A stretch of 64,000 nucleotides of DNA from Otatea glauca (taxonomy: Eukaryota; Streptophyta; Magnoliopsida; Poales; Poaceae), in the NCBI GenBank assembly GCA_036346275.1, contig CM070721.1:53593869-53657868 (forward strand), in the 5' to 3' direction. Shown piece after piece: positions 33,096 to 45,494 of this stretch. Every line of letters starts with the position of its first letter. Position 1 is the first letter of the stretch. The position numbers and the translations under genes are program-made. The notes below the pieces were generated by a model, which saw only the letters and a list, made by a program, of their open reading frames with translations, made no database searches and had not been told where the DNA came from.

Positions 33096-34440
33096 TGACT
33101 TCAAATATGATCAAGGGAGAGATCCAGTGCCACCAGCAGAACTCAACCATGGACCAATTGATGGGTTCGCTGGTCTTCTAGACAGAAATGCTTCATTGAG
33201 TGAAATAAACATATGCATTCTCCTTATTACATCAATTCAATTACGCATTATGTTTATTGTACTCAAGCCGATTAGTTGGTTAATTCAGAAATTAATCAGA
33301 TCACCACTTTGAGATGCTACTTCAGCTGAAACTGAAAAACCTTTGCTAATATTTTGTTTCATGAATTGATGTTTCTGACCCTACCTTCAATTAATTTAGT
33401 GTGCTACTTTTCTCTGCAGATTAGGGTTATAGATTTTTTCCAACTTAATCACTATACAGCTCCGACGATATTACTTGCTAGAAAGAATCGGTAATGCTAG
33501 CACCGCACCACATAAGACTGCCTTATCCTTTTCATCAGATCAATTAACATAGAAAAATGTCTTACGATAGAAGCAACATCTTGAAGTGCAGCAGCTCAAT
33601 GACTGAGCCCTTTGTACTCTTCCCTTAGTTCTTCACCAATTTGTCAAAGTTTGGGTATGAGGCCTTCTCAACTAAACATATGTGTGCTGTCAACCTACGT
33701 AAATACCTAAGATTGGTTATGGATGTGTCACTGTAGAATAATATGATCAGTATAGTAGATAAGATTGGTTATGGATGAGTCACTGTAGAACAGAACCTTG
33801 GCACTTACATATGCTCCTTGCATGAACACAAAAGTTTCCTATAGATGCATGGCACAACTTTGGCTAATGTGAAATTCTTATGTCTCAGTTATTTATAGCA
33901 TCTTTGCTCAAGATACTCCGTGATCTGCCCAAAAAAGAGTTAATGTAAATCCTGATTTTACCAAGTTCATTCTTCCATTTCTTCAAATAATAGTTGTTAA
34001 AGCTTGAACAAGCAATCAGCTAAACATCATTCCAATGCAGTGATCTTTATAAAAAGAACAATAGATCTGCTAAATATTTGCAAGGACAATGCCATCACTA
34101 AGACAGACAATGCAGTGTGTTCATCAATATAAAAGTAACAGTATAGGGACTTATTGGTCAATCTCGAGAATATTTCTTGCACTATTGCATTCTTTTTGTT
34201 TTTCACTGGCTTGATTTCAGGCTTTTAGCCTAAACTCGCTCTCTAGCAATGATTTGTGCGACCGACATCTATTTAATAAAATCAGCACTTAACCATGTCG
34301 AAAAACAAATGAATTGAGAGACATTATCTGAAATTTCATTTCAGCTGATTCAGAATTATGGCCACAACCCATTTGGATTCATCATTTGGACACTAAGATG
34401 CCATGATTTTGTAGTTGGCAATCAAATGTAACTAGACAAT
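33096..34440. other. Harbinger interior, no gene recognised
   Basis: AT-rich DNA inside the Harbinger termini. A nearly repeated sentence (AAGATTGGTTATGGATG at about 33710 and 33761) marks a ~52 bp tandem duplication. No domain could be read. Confidence 0.4.
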
Positions 34441-35862
34441 GATACACACATGAACCTCAGTGAGTTGAGCTTGGAAAGTGACTTGGGGATTCCTCCAGTG
34501 AGCTTGTTGGCAGGTGCAAATCCACCATTGGGGCTGGTCGGGGCGCCAGCCCCACCTTCGACCGGTCGAACCCCCCTTCCCTCAGTATCCCCAACGCTAG
34601 AAAGAAGTAGAGACGTGACACCATGGAGGCAAATCGACAGGTTTAGGAACTTGAAACTGGGAGTAGAATGTAAGAAGGAAAGTAGAAAACAATACTGCTA
34701 AGCAAGTGAGCCATCAAAATTAGTCATGGGCTCCCTTACTCTCATGGGCTTTCATCTGGTACAATACTTGGCATCCTTTACTGTAGACTAGCACCAGGAG
34801 TCCGAGAGATGAACAGTGTCGATGTCGTCTCGCAGGCGGCAGACCGATGCACGGGCGGCAGATGCACAGGAGGGCGTGACCACGCAGCGGGTGGCCGATT
34901 CGCGAGAACTCACAGCGGCACGCCGGCACCGACGAGCGCTGGAGACCCGGAGTCGAGGGCGCTAGGCATGAACCAGGGCCAGGGCAGGTGGGTAGCCGAT
35001 AGGCAGCAGAGGCCTAAGAAGAGTTATCGGCCGCTCAGAGTGCTGGGTGGAACGTGCATCGCCAGAGGAGCGCCAGGCAGAACGTGCATCGCCAGCTGGA
35101 GCGCCGGGCGGAACACACATTGTTGGGAGCTAGGCGGAACGTGCATCACCAAAGAAGAGGAATCGGTAGCTCGGAGCGTCGTCTAGCCAGCGGCCGAACA
35201 CGCATCTCTAGAGCCTAGAGAGGAACCGAGGCTCACTCCGTACAGCCGGCGGCCGAACGCGCATCGCCAGAGCCCAGATAGGAACCGAGGCGATCAGCAA
35301 GGAGGAGCGACCGAGGATGAGGAGCCTCTCAGCTTCGTATTGATCGCTAGGATGAGGACACCAGAGCCAGACTAATTCGCTAGTGCCACTTATTGCTTTG
35401 CTCGATATAAAAAAATTGCCCCAAGCCCCAATGCAATGCCTCATGCCTGAATGCTTTTTGTTGTGATAACTGATGTCTGATTTTTGTATTCTATTGTCCC
35501 AAGTCTATATTCTATTGACTGATTGATATTTTTGTCTCTCTGATTTAATATGTATGAATTTGGAATTTGGTTGGCAATAGATCGATAGATGTATCATTAG
35601 CATGCTTATATTGAGTTAAAACTTCGACATAGGAGCCCCACCTCTACTTTCATCCTAGATTCGCCACTGCTTGTTGGCATACAAATTTCAATTTCTATTG
35701 AGAAAATTAAGATTGAATGGCCTTTTATTTTCGGTTCGAATAACAGAAGAACTAGAATTCATCACATAGAACACATACAGGTACTAGAGGTTCACAAGAT
35801 AGCCGAGCTCGAGGCCAATGGAGCCAGAGACGTTGGAGTTGACTAAATCCCTGGAACAATTC
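34441..35862 (-). pseudogene. LRR gene fragments inside Harbinger element
   Basis: On the minus strand, 35862-35783 reads DLVNSNVSGSIGLELGYL and 34512-34445 reads ANKLTGGIPKSLSKLNSLRF, two consecutive plant LRRs of the SERK/LRR-protein style (LxxNxLTGxIPxxLxxLxxL). They look like separate exons with an intron between. An in-frame TAG follows the first. A 1.2 kb insertion (34513-35668) interrupts the second exon. No kinase or signal peptide was found. This is either a captured host gene piece or an older gene into which the element fell; being inside the TIRs favours capture. Confidence 0.5.
34513..35668. mobile_element. insertion with 11-bp flanking repeat
   Basis: GCTTGTTGGCA occurs at 34502-34512 and again at 35669-35679, and joining them restores the LRR reading, so the intervening 1,156 bp is an insertion. 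The ends show weak inverted similarity (GGTGCAAATC left; AGTGGCGAATC right, inverted). A 9-11 bp TSD suggests a Mutator-like element. The interior holds a GC-rich part (34820-35320) with repeated GGAACGTGCATCGCCAG-like words. No transposase. Confidence 0.6.
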
Positions 35863-36562
35863 ACAACGAAATAGTCACACAACACAATCATGGAACAGAA
35901 AACGATTCTTGGACTATGAAAAGGATCCAATTCTTGATTATGTACCGGTGATTATTTCAAGAAAAATCCCCTTTGAACAGTATGATGATTCAATTATTGC
36001 TTATCGGGGCAACAAACCAACAAATTCTTCAACAAGAAGCAAGTGTAAGACTTAAGACCATCCATTTCTTTACCAGTACGCAAGTAATTTCTCAAAATAA
36101 ACCATACCATCATTGGCCAGTTCGAGCCTCAAGATCTTAAAACTAAGATTTGGTTATGAGATCCAAACCTACTTCTGGTGACCAACTCCAGTGAGACCCC
36201 CTCCCCTGTTGTCGCCGGTGAGGAGGTCGACCGTCGAAGGAAGGAGACGAGGCCAGATCTGGCAAGAAAAGGGGAGTGTGGTCACCACTTTGGCGAAAAG
36301 CGAAGAGAACGAGGTGACTTCATTGACGAATATCAGAGAGAAAGAGTTGACTTCGAAGTTCGAACTGTGGACTGGTTGTTGGTAATAACAACGGCTCTGA
36401 AGTGAAGAGTGAATGGTTTGCGTTGGAGCACATAGACACATAAATAGACTAGAATTTTTTAAATTAAATAAGCGCCTGTAAAATTATTTTTTGCATTGGA
36501 GGTCTAGACTCTTAAATAGATGCTTCGTGATATGGTATTGTTTCTCTCTCTTTAAGCATCTA
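35863..36562. other. right part of Harbinger element
   Basis: Up to the TIR region no gene is recognised. A GC-richer patch at 36170-36400 has overlapping short ORFs on both strands without a known domain. It may be upstream sequence of the captured LRR gene. Confidence 0.35.
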
Positions 36563-36593
36563 TCTAAGCGTCTTTGCATTGAACATGGCCTTA

Positions 36594-37477
36594 GACTCCA
36601 GCCCACCGGTGCCATCGCCTTCCAACCGCCCATCCACTCGTGTCAGCCATGAACCACCAAGGTCTCGAGAGAAGCAACCGTGAAGAAGTATTGCCAGAAC
36701 TGTTTGGACTCCAAAGAGATCCAAAGGAGGATTTAATCCCTGGTTTTTTTTGAGACCGTCGACTTCAAAGGAGAAGCAGCTTCGGTTTATTTCATTTGGG
36801 CTTTTTTCTAGTGGTTCTACACTGCTAGGGATGACTACGGATTCAACTCCTTCCCGATATTTGACCTTGAAGCTTATAAGATCAAGTTATTATGCATGTT
36901 CTTAGCAGATTTCTTTTGCAATTCAGGCCGTTGTGCCTATTATTGCCAGTATTCATGCGTGATTTATCATTGGCAATTTATTCAACGTTTCATCGTTTTC
37001 TTTGGAGAAAAAAATAATGTCAATTGAGGAGACAACTAAATTTTGTATTTCATCACCGTTAATTGGAATTTGGTGTTTCATCGCCATTATTTTGGTGTTT
37101 TATTCATCGTTTGAATGTATTACAATTTGGATCGCTTGCACGACCATTATGGAGGTTTTGGTAACGTTCATTGGGAATTTTGATGACACCCTATTAGTAG
37201 CATTATACTCTTCACATCCGCCAAGAAGAGCGTGCGTATGACAAAGGATAGGTTGGCATTGTGCCTGAGCCCACCATCACAGAAAGCCCTTTCAGTGCTC
37301 TCATATCCTGCACAAGGTGCTCCAGCACTTGATGTCTCTTATTTATGTTGAAGTACATTGTATATTTCTCCCCGTAAGCTTAAGCTTCTAGGTTAAGTGG
37401 TTTGTGCATACAATTCACCATGGTATTAGAGCTAGTCAAGGCATCCTGAGTTCAAGACATGACTAATAAGATATTTT
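36594..37477 (+). repeat. retroelement remnant with tRNA-Met-type PBS
   Basis: TGGTATTAGAGCT at 37421-37433 is close to the initiator-tRNA primer-binding site TGGTATCAGAGC and follows TACAATTCACCA, a common LTR end. The DNA before it is probably the remains of that LTR; its start was not found. A second, similar piece (CTTTTAGTGAACCGATTGGTG) occurs at about 39208, after the solo LTR. No coding sequence. Confidence 0.4.
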
Positions 37478-39113
37478 TGAAGGACCGAGATGGCGAACAG
37501 AGGGGGGGTGAATGGTTGCAAATAAATTTTCCTCCAAAATACTCCAACAAAAACCTCGACAAGATCGCTCAAAGGAAATCGTGAAAAACCCGAAAAACTA
37601 GACAACTATATGTACCCCAAGCTTGCATGGATAAGTACCATAAAATATGTGGGGATTTTTGAGTCACAATCCTGGTTGTCTAGTGTCCAAGATAAAGAGG
37701 AATCAATCCAACTCTTGCTTTTAGAAAGAACATCAATTCAAATCACAAAAGTCACTTTCAGAAAAGCAAAAGCAGAATTTCCAGAACTTGTCCTCAATTT
37801 GAACAGGAGGTTGGTGGGTTTCTGCAGCTCACAAAATTTTGAGAATTTTTCTCCCTATGAGCATCAGAGTCGTGAAGAACTCCACCAAATTTCTCCTCAA
37901 AAATACTTACAGAAAAAACAGAAAAAAGCGAAGAACATAGTCAGTCAAGAACTTTGAGCAGAAAGTTTGGGGCTCGGTTTTCACCTCATGGCGCCCAAAC
38001 GGTGCAATAAGTGAACTCCAAAATTTTTATGCAAGTGGATATCAGAGTCCCGCACCTCCTCCAACAAGAATCACTTAAAAAGGATTTTTATATATTTTTA
38101 TAAAAATCAAATACTAAATGCTGCTCAAAGAATAAGTTCTGAACAAAGTTGGAACTTGAAAGAAAAGATGTTCTCTACTCAATCCAAGAGTGCAAAAGAG
38201 ATGTAAAACCATATGAACACACTCAAAACATCCAAGATCAACAACATTTAGAAGGAGGGGAGGCAAATCCAAATTGCGTGAAAGTAAATTGCGAGAATGT
38301 AATTGTGGAAAAGTAAATGTTGAATTTAAATTGCGTAAAGTAAAGACATAATGTAAATGCGCAAAATAAATTCAGAGATGGATGGATAAAACTTTCATTT
38401 CTGGAAGGAGAGGTTACAAAGCCTCACTTTCATGTGGGCAAAGCTCAAAGGAGCATTCACAAACCTCAAAACCTTCGAGGGGAGGAGGCTACCCCTCCAC
38501 CCCTATTTATACTACCTTGGGCCACCTACCACCCTTGGATGAGTCCCTCAACCCTAGAGCACTCATCTAAGGGCTAGGATTAACCCACACACACAACCAT
38601 GCAAGGGCTAACCCAAAACCCACACACATACCGGGTTTTCTTGCACGGTTTTCAAAGCATACTACCTAGACCCGCTAACCTATCAACTAGACCTCAATCC
38701 GACGGCCCTCATTGATCCACGCGGCATCTAGCTAGCATCATCTCCTTTCTTTGTCTTCTTGACTTGCCCGGACTCCGTCTCCGATCATCTTCCGGCGATC
38801 TCCCAACTGTCTGGACCTCTGACACTCCTCGCCTAGTCCGGTCATCCTTCGCCTCACCATGACCTAGTACCATCGCCCTGCAACTATCAAAGACAAGGAA
38901 ACACATCACATAGCAATGCCCACAATGATATGCAATAAACCATCCAACTTATCACTACCGCGCCCATATACGCAGATCGCCCTCTCGGCAGAGACAACTC
39001 AAATTGCTTCATTTTGAAAATCAATCCAAATCAAACTCAAAATTGAGCACACCTTGCTCAAATAAAGTCAAATACTCATCACAAATATGGATGGACCTCC
39101 ACATGGTCCTTCA
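37478..39113. mobile_element. solo LTR (TGAAGGACC...GGTCCTTCA)
   Basis: The segment starts TGAAGGACCGAGATGG and ends CATGGTCCTTCA, with inverted 9-bp ends. Flanks are ATTTT and ATTTA, a 4-of-5 match for a TSD in an A/T-rich site. There is no internal domain between. The start sentence is a frequent LTR start in grasses. Interior ORFs (37610-37957 and others) have no recognised domain. Confidence 0.6.
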
Positions 39114-39336
39114 ATTTAAAAAAAAATTGTAACCCATTTGGAGTTCACATCTTAGGTCTGGCAGAGCCTAGATGTGATTGTCCACCTTTCTTTATCACCT
39201 TAAACTTTTAGTGAACCGATTGGTGCATACAGTTCCATAATTTCATCCCATTGCTGGTACATGGACACTAAAATTGCGCAAATTCTTATCGCAAGAGATA
39301 TAGTACCGTAATATTAAGAGCACCATGCATTTTCCG

Positions 39337-39419
39337 GCTAGGTACACATCAATATCATTGGTGCTAGGTACACATCAATATCAAATCCTCAATCAGTGGT
39401 GCTAGGTACACATCAATAT
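39337..39419. repeat. three copies of a ~19-bp word
   Basis: GCTAGGTACACATCAATAT occurs at 39337, 39363 and 39401, spaced 26 and 38 bp. Direct orientation, possibly part of CACTA-element subterminal sequence given the TNP2 fragment just downstream. Confidence 0.55.
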
Positions 39420-39662
39420 TATTTCCCGGCTGTTTGGGTCCCGAAATTAGCAACGACATCATGATATACTTCCCAGTTCATGTACAACAAGGAGGAAGAT
39501 TGTAGATACACAACAGAACTGGCCAAGTGCTGTGATGACTATTCATATTACCAAACGGATTCATTCTATCAGTACTCAATCCAAATCTTATGTTTCTCAT
39601 CTCGGCACCAAACTCCTCATATTTCCAATCAATGTTTCTCCATTGAACCGAATCAACAGGGT

Positions 39663-39958
39663 GTCTCAGCTTGCCATCTCTTTTCGAGATTCATAATGCC
39701 AATGCAACAATTTTGCATCTTTGAGATTTGCAAACAACCGCACCAAACGGAAAATGATGGGCAAGTACCACAATACCTTGGCCGATGCTCCTTTTAATAA
39801 CCTCTTCACCATCGTCGCCCTAGCTCTTACGCTTCTTGTTATTATACTTCTCCTTTTGTTCGTACTGGGGTACACCACAAACTGGACAAACGTGCAATTC
39901 CTTATGCGCGTTACGATACAAGATGCAATCATTTGAACATACATGTATCCTTTCTATG
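39663..39958 (-). pseudogene. CACTA TNP2-like transposase fragment
   Basis: The minus strand reads HVCSNDCILYRNAHKELHVC followed by PVCGVPQYEQKEK, the Cys-rich segment of En/Spm TNP2 proteins, then a stop, a frameshift, and AKVLWYLPIIFRLVRLFANL with DAKLLHWH. Both halves are standard TNP2 landmarks in the right order. Only ~100 of over 700 residues remain. It probably belongs to the same CACTA element as the subterminal repeats at 45379-45494 and 51818-52048. Confidence 0.8.
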
Positions 39959-39959
39959 C

Positions 39960-42880
39960 GCTAAAACCAATGCGCTAAAATTCATATAGGGAAGAAAGTC
40001 AATTTAAAAGAGAAACACTGCATAGATCTTTTGTGGATGCATATCACTTTTACTAGAACAAATCATCTCTTTTACCAAAGCAAATCATTTCAAAAAGAGA
40101 AAGAAAACCGATCTTGGAATCAAACCACTTCCACACAACCATAATCTTTTCTCTCATGAGAAAGGGAAACACATTTCCCAATAGAAAACCACTTCACCAA
40201 CACAAATCACTTTTGATACAATCATAATGGTCACCTTTAAGAAATATTCTCAAACATCACGCACATTTTAAATAAATATAAACTCTAGTTGAACTAGAGA
40301 TACAAATATTTCCAATCAAAACTTTCAAACATTGCATTGGTTCGGTTATTTGCTTTAACTGATAATACCAAAAATGGCTCAATTTGTACGCTAAAGAGCG
40401 CAATCTAGTCATACAACTTTAAGGATAAATTCCACAATCATATCTTAAGCTAGAGCTCTTAGCAAAGATAGATGAATAGCGTTGATCAATGAAATAAAGC
40501 ATTTCAAAAACCATCAGCAGATCACTTCATAATTATTCTCTATTTCATTCTAATTTTGAAACCTCAAAGTTAACTCTGCAGTTTGGCAACATTAACTCTA
40601 ATCTGGGGAAGATCTAATGCACATAATATAGAATGCCTTAGAAAAAGACATTCATCCAAAATACTATATGAACAATTTAATTCATACCTTTAAAAGAAGA
40701 TTCACCTCAAATCCTACCATCCATAGTATTCTAATACGCTTACCTTTAAAGGTTTTAACATTCACAATTTGCCCATTAGGAAACTCCATCAGGATTAAGC
40801 ATAATTCACAAAATCAATTATTCCTTTAATTACCTTCTCCAGTAATTATAACAAAAATTTATGATGCATATCATAACACATCAAACCATATCTACCTCAT
40901 TATGATCATCAAAGAGAAACATGTCAATATTTTTTAGTACATTCAATTTGATAGTTAATTCAACACAAGACAGTGCATCAATATTTTCTTTTGGTCTACA
41001 AACCACAACAAGTCATCAATCACACAACTTCCTATACCAAGTTTAAGACATCTTTTCAACAAAAGTTTCAGCATGATCAACATAAAAATTTCATACAACC
41101 CATAAGTCGACATCTTAATAATAAAAAAACTTATTCGATCAATTAATGACTCCAACAATTAAATATTATCTTCACGAAACATATATCATAAGAATGGATT
41201 TAAGATAGTCATTTGCTAAGGGTAAAATCAAACACTATGACAATCATTTTATGTTTCCTCATTCTTTGATGACAACATTGATTAATCATTCCATTGATAC
41301 ACTATAATAAATTATCACTAAGCAACAAAATCCAACAAACTCCAGTACTTTACACCATCACATTGTCCTAAAAACTTCATCAAATAGAAAATTCTATACA
41401 TTTTCAATCGCGATTTGTATTAGCATCAAGGGAACATGATTTCATACTTCCAATTATTTGAATAGTTCACAACGACACACAAAATGTCTCTAATCAACGT
41501 TCACTTTATGATCATCTTCTAACGCAATTAAATGTCTCTACCAACACCTTATATTAGAATGTCTTTAACAACTAGCAAACTTATTTTACCAATAACAGTA
41601 GATTACATCATTTCAATGTTCTAGCACATCAAAATTTAAAGTTTTAAACATTCTCATTGGTCACCTACCCTAGAAATAACAAGGTGTGACCCCAATTTTT
41701 AAGTAAAGCAATGGTTCTCAAGCATGAACAATAATACATTTAATCGTTACTCGCTATAGAATAATCCATGATAGCAGAAAGTTATTTAGTTTTAAATGGA
41801 AGATAACAATTACAATTAATTGATTCAACTCACAAGTTACTAAAGAAAAACTTCATTCTATAAGTTGCACAAATACATTCTATGTAACATACTAAACAAT
41901 ACTTCTTACCACTGACAAATTAGCTTAGTCACATGATTACTTACTTTATTTACATCATTTTAAAAAAAATTCCAGAAAACCCAACCGTATTTCACAAAGG
42001 AACTCGACTATTAAATCACAAGATGACAAGATCAAACTTTGACATGCAAAAGCACTTCAAGACAAATCTCAAAATTTAAAACTTCCACGAAAGAAGATGG
42101 TTGCAAGGGTATTCTTTTCACCAAAAGAAAAACCAACCGATCAAGTAATCCTTTTTCTAGTAAAGACAGAAAGCATAAACCCTCAGAACTTATGTTCTGC
42201 TCAAAAACTTCAACAACTTCTTTTAAGCGCGGAAACCGATATACACATACAAAAGGCAATAATTTTCTACGCAAAACAACCAACGTTAACCAACAAAACC
42301 AATCGCCAAAACTGTAGTAATAACAACTAATAAAGACTCATTCACTAAAAACTTTCTCTTTGTCTCCGACCATTGAAGATATAACGAAAGCAACCTTCTC
42401 AACAAACTATTCGATCAAAGACATACATAGACAACAACTCTCCCATACGAGGGGTTCCTAAACATTAGGTGGTGGTTCTACCCAGCCACACCCACAACTA
42501 AGGCCTCTACCACGGCCACACAGACAACCACCGAAACCCTACAGCACATCTAATTCACATAATCACATTCCTTCGAGCCACTCAATCATAATCATAGCAA
42601 TATATATCATCATAACACCATCATGTTCAACATATATAAATCATCAATGCTCAAATAAGATATTAATGCGTAATGCAATGATTACCCATACCTTTTCTAC
42701 TGTGCATCAGAGTGTGTCAAGTTTTAAATTAGTTAACCAACCTATATCAAATTTTAAGTTTATTATCCTATGGCAAAATTTTAAAGAATATATACCTAAG
42801 CCAAGTTTCTAATTTCTCAAATCAAAATTTTAGTTCACTCTAGAGTAATTTTCAAATTTCACACCACGGACCTAAAGCCC
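39960..42880. other. AT-rich region, decayed gypsy interior likely
   Basis: About 70% AT with many stops and no domain over 60 residues. As the primer-binding site at 42881-42892 points into it on the minus strand, it should include 5' leader and gag of that gypsy element. A Gly/Arg-like stretch around 42470-42530 minus would fit a gag tail. Nothing more can be supported. Confidence 0.35.
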
Positions 42881-42892
42881 GCTCTGATACCA
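42881..42892 (-). other. primer-binding site (initiator tRNA-Met)
   Basis: GCTCTGATACCA read on the minus strand is TGGTATCAGAGC, exactly the 3' end complement of initiator tRNA-Met used to prime minus-strand DNA. It lies two bases beyond the LTR end at 42895, so the element is in minus orientation. Confidence 0.85.
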
Positions 42893-42894
42893 AC

Positions 42895-45104
42895 TGTAAC
42901 ACCCCGGCATTCCGTATGCCCAGAATGTCATTACCTCATGCAAAAGATGACAACTAAATAGTCAAAATAAACCAAAATTTTAGCAAGCTCACTATTGCCT
43001 AAAAACTGAGCTTCAGCAACCAAAATCATCTTCAAATAAAATCTACATAGCAACTAAACAAAACTACATGAGAATATAAAATAAGGTAACAATAATGACT
43101 ACAATATGACAGATATACTGATATTATGATAGGAACTAAACCACAATCCAAATTAACAAAACATAACCACAATATCAATCCATAGCTCTGTTCATTATTT
43201 TAGCAAAACATAAAGACGAGAAGGTGATACTATAAATTTAAGATTCACGATAGTCTATGGTTATTGTTTTCATGTGAAGTGAAGAGGTGATGCTACAACC
43301 CTTTTTCCCCATGTCGTCATGTGGTACCTAAAAAACATTTAAATAAACAAACGTGAATCCAAAAACTCAGCAAGATACATCATATAGCCACAACATCATA
43401 TATAAATGCAATTGATTTCATAAAACACACCATGCTTTTCACGCATATGTACGAACTCGTAGCTCAACCTTTGAGAATATCCATTCAATTATGCAATGCA
43501 GAATGCCATATGCATATTGCCATCTCATAGCTCAACCTTTGAAAATATCCATTCAATTATGCAATGCAGAATGCCATATGCACATTGCCATCTCATAGCT
43601 CATACCGGTATAGCTGAGTGCACACCCGTCGGTGTGCACCCTCTCATTCCCTTCCATCCCGTGGAAGGGCCTACCGAGGTAGGTCTTTCATGCTCACCAC
43701 AAGTGAGACATAGAGGCCCACACGGGTCACCTCTTTCATCATGAATGCACATATATAAATGACATGAGTACTTCGCAAGTTGCATTTATTTTTTCATATT
43801 CTCATAACCATAAACATGATATAAACATATCCATTGATATAAAGATAGCAAGATATGTATAAATCAGTGCTAATGTAGCATCTAACCATTTAGGACAACA
43901 AATAAACATTCTTCGTTCCAAAACATCAAACCAACTCTATCCATTATCATATACAATGCACTTGCCTTAACACGAGGAGCTGAGTGGCGCAAAGTTGAGG
44001 CCACTCCTGAAGTCACACCACCTGAAAATAAATTGCATACATCTCAACACAATGCAATCACAGCACATGCAATAAGTTTAGCGACATCGAACCTACGCCC
44101 TACTCCAATTTTATTACTTTCTCGCTCGGCGAACAAAACCGCCCCTTTGCTGTCCTGATGGTCTAAAGGTTATAAGTTCCATCCTTATAAACCAAACCTC
44201 AGGGGCCAAGAACTTTATGAAACTACTAGAAATTACCCACATATTAACCATTAACCAATTCTCTCAAACAAATCATTTAGCCTTTCAAATTTAGCCCTGA
44301 AACCTGATCTGCTACCATCCTGGACACCAGATTGCAAAATAGCATAACTAATTTTATACAATTCCAAATGAAGTAAAGGATAACATATCTGAAATCTACA
44401 GGAAATTTCCTAACTTAATCTGGTCATTTAAAAAAATAATTCAACTTCTAGTTAGCCCTACTCAAGAAGTTTTTTCGCGATCACGCCAAGAGAGACAGAT
44501 TCTGGACAGCAGTCAATAAAACAGCCATAACTTTTAAAATACCCAACCAAATTTCATGATCTTGGTTTATAAATAAACTTAAGACGATTATCTACAACTT
44601 TCCCAACAGCCAACCCCTTGAAAACTACTGGAACTATTTTTAATCTCTGCCCTAAGATTCAGATAAGCACAGCTCGAACCCAGACCTCGCCCCACAATAC
44701 AAATTCTCCCCAAAACAATCTAATCACTGCACAAAAACCTGAAATTATATCAATAAAATCACCAAAAAATATCCACAAAATAACTCAAACCTGAATGGGG
44801 GACACCGGGAGGGAGGAGGGGTGCAAGAAGAGGAGGGGGCACAGGGAGAGGAGAGGCGCAGGGAGGGAAGGGCGCATGAAGGGGAGGGGGCGACTGGAAG
44901 GGGAGGTGGGGTGGCTTGGGGGTGAAAGGGAGAGTGGGATAGGGTTAGGGAAACCCCTCCATGGGCCAAGACGCTCCACCTACAGTCCAGAATCAGCCCA
45001 CACCAACCCAAATCTCCCTCGGAGGTCCAAAGATAGCCCTCAAGACCCACACTAACCCCAAAGTAGCCCACAACAGCTCGAATTATTATTTTTTGGATAT
45101 TACA
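42895..45104 (-). mobile_element. 5' LTR of a gypsy element
   Basis: On the plus strand it runs from TGTAACACCCCGGCATTCC to TTGGATATTACA; in its own orientation it starts TGTAATATCC and ends GGGGTGTTACA. The start and end match the style of the solo LTR at 58694-61769. A 68-bp segment (AGCTCAACCTTTGARAATATC) is repeated at 43461 and 43529. The partner LTR was not found, so the element has lost its 3' end or been disrupted. Confidence 0.75.
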
Positions 45105-45378
45105 ATTATCTAGTGCAAAATTGAAGGGGTTTGAAGGAATGCTTACCTTTTGAAGAAAAACACAAATGAGAGAAAATTAGGGGAAAATCTCCTCAAGCTA
45201 GGGCTTCAACTTTACTCTCTTAACACCCATCCTCGAGGATTTCATAATTTCTCATCCAAGTATTGCTTCCAACCAAAGTATGTGGTGTTTTTTGGGGTGG
45301 CGGTGTTTTTTTTCCTTTAGAACAACAAAAGAGGAGAGTTCAACCCGAGGGTATAAATAACCTAGCGAGACATATCAC

Positions 45379-45494
45379 AATCAGTTCTTAACTAAGAACC
45401 GATTGTGATGTGTCATGCACATCAGAATCGGTTCTCATGTTAGAATCGATTATGATGTATAAGTGCACATCACAATCGATTCTAGCGTGAGAAT
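45379..45494. repeat. CACTA subterminal repeats, left block
   Basis: AGAACCGATTGTGATGTG-type words occur five times here in both orientations, for example CACAATCAGTTCTTA, AAGAACCGATTGTGATG and CACATCACAATCGATTCT. Arrays of a ~15-20 bp word in both orientations are the transposase-binding ends of CACTA elements. The block is interrupted at 45495 by a gypsy element and goes on at 51818. Confidence 0.7.

Larger units (their letters stand above)
31563..36590. mobile_element. PIF/Harbinger element with TTA target duplication
   Basis: The left end GGCCATGTTCAACGCAATGC is mirrored by the right end, which reads GGCCATGTTCAATGCAAAGA inverted. The element is flanked by TTA at 31560-31562 and 36591-36593, the 3-bp target of this superfamily. 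It contains a degenerate Harbinger transposase, a Myb-like ORF1 fragment, LRR gene fragments and a later insertion. 5,028 bp in all, not autonomous now. Confidence 0.88.
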
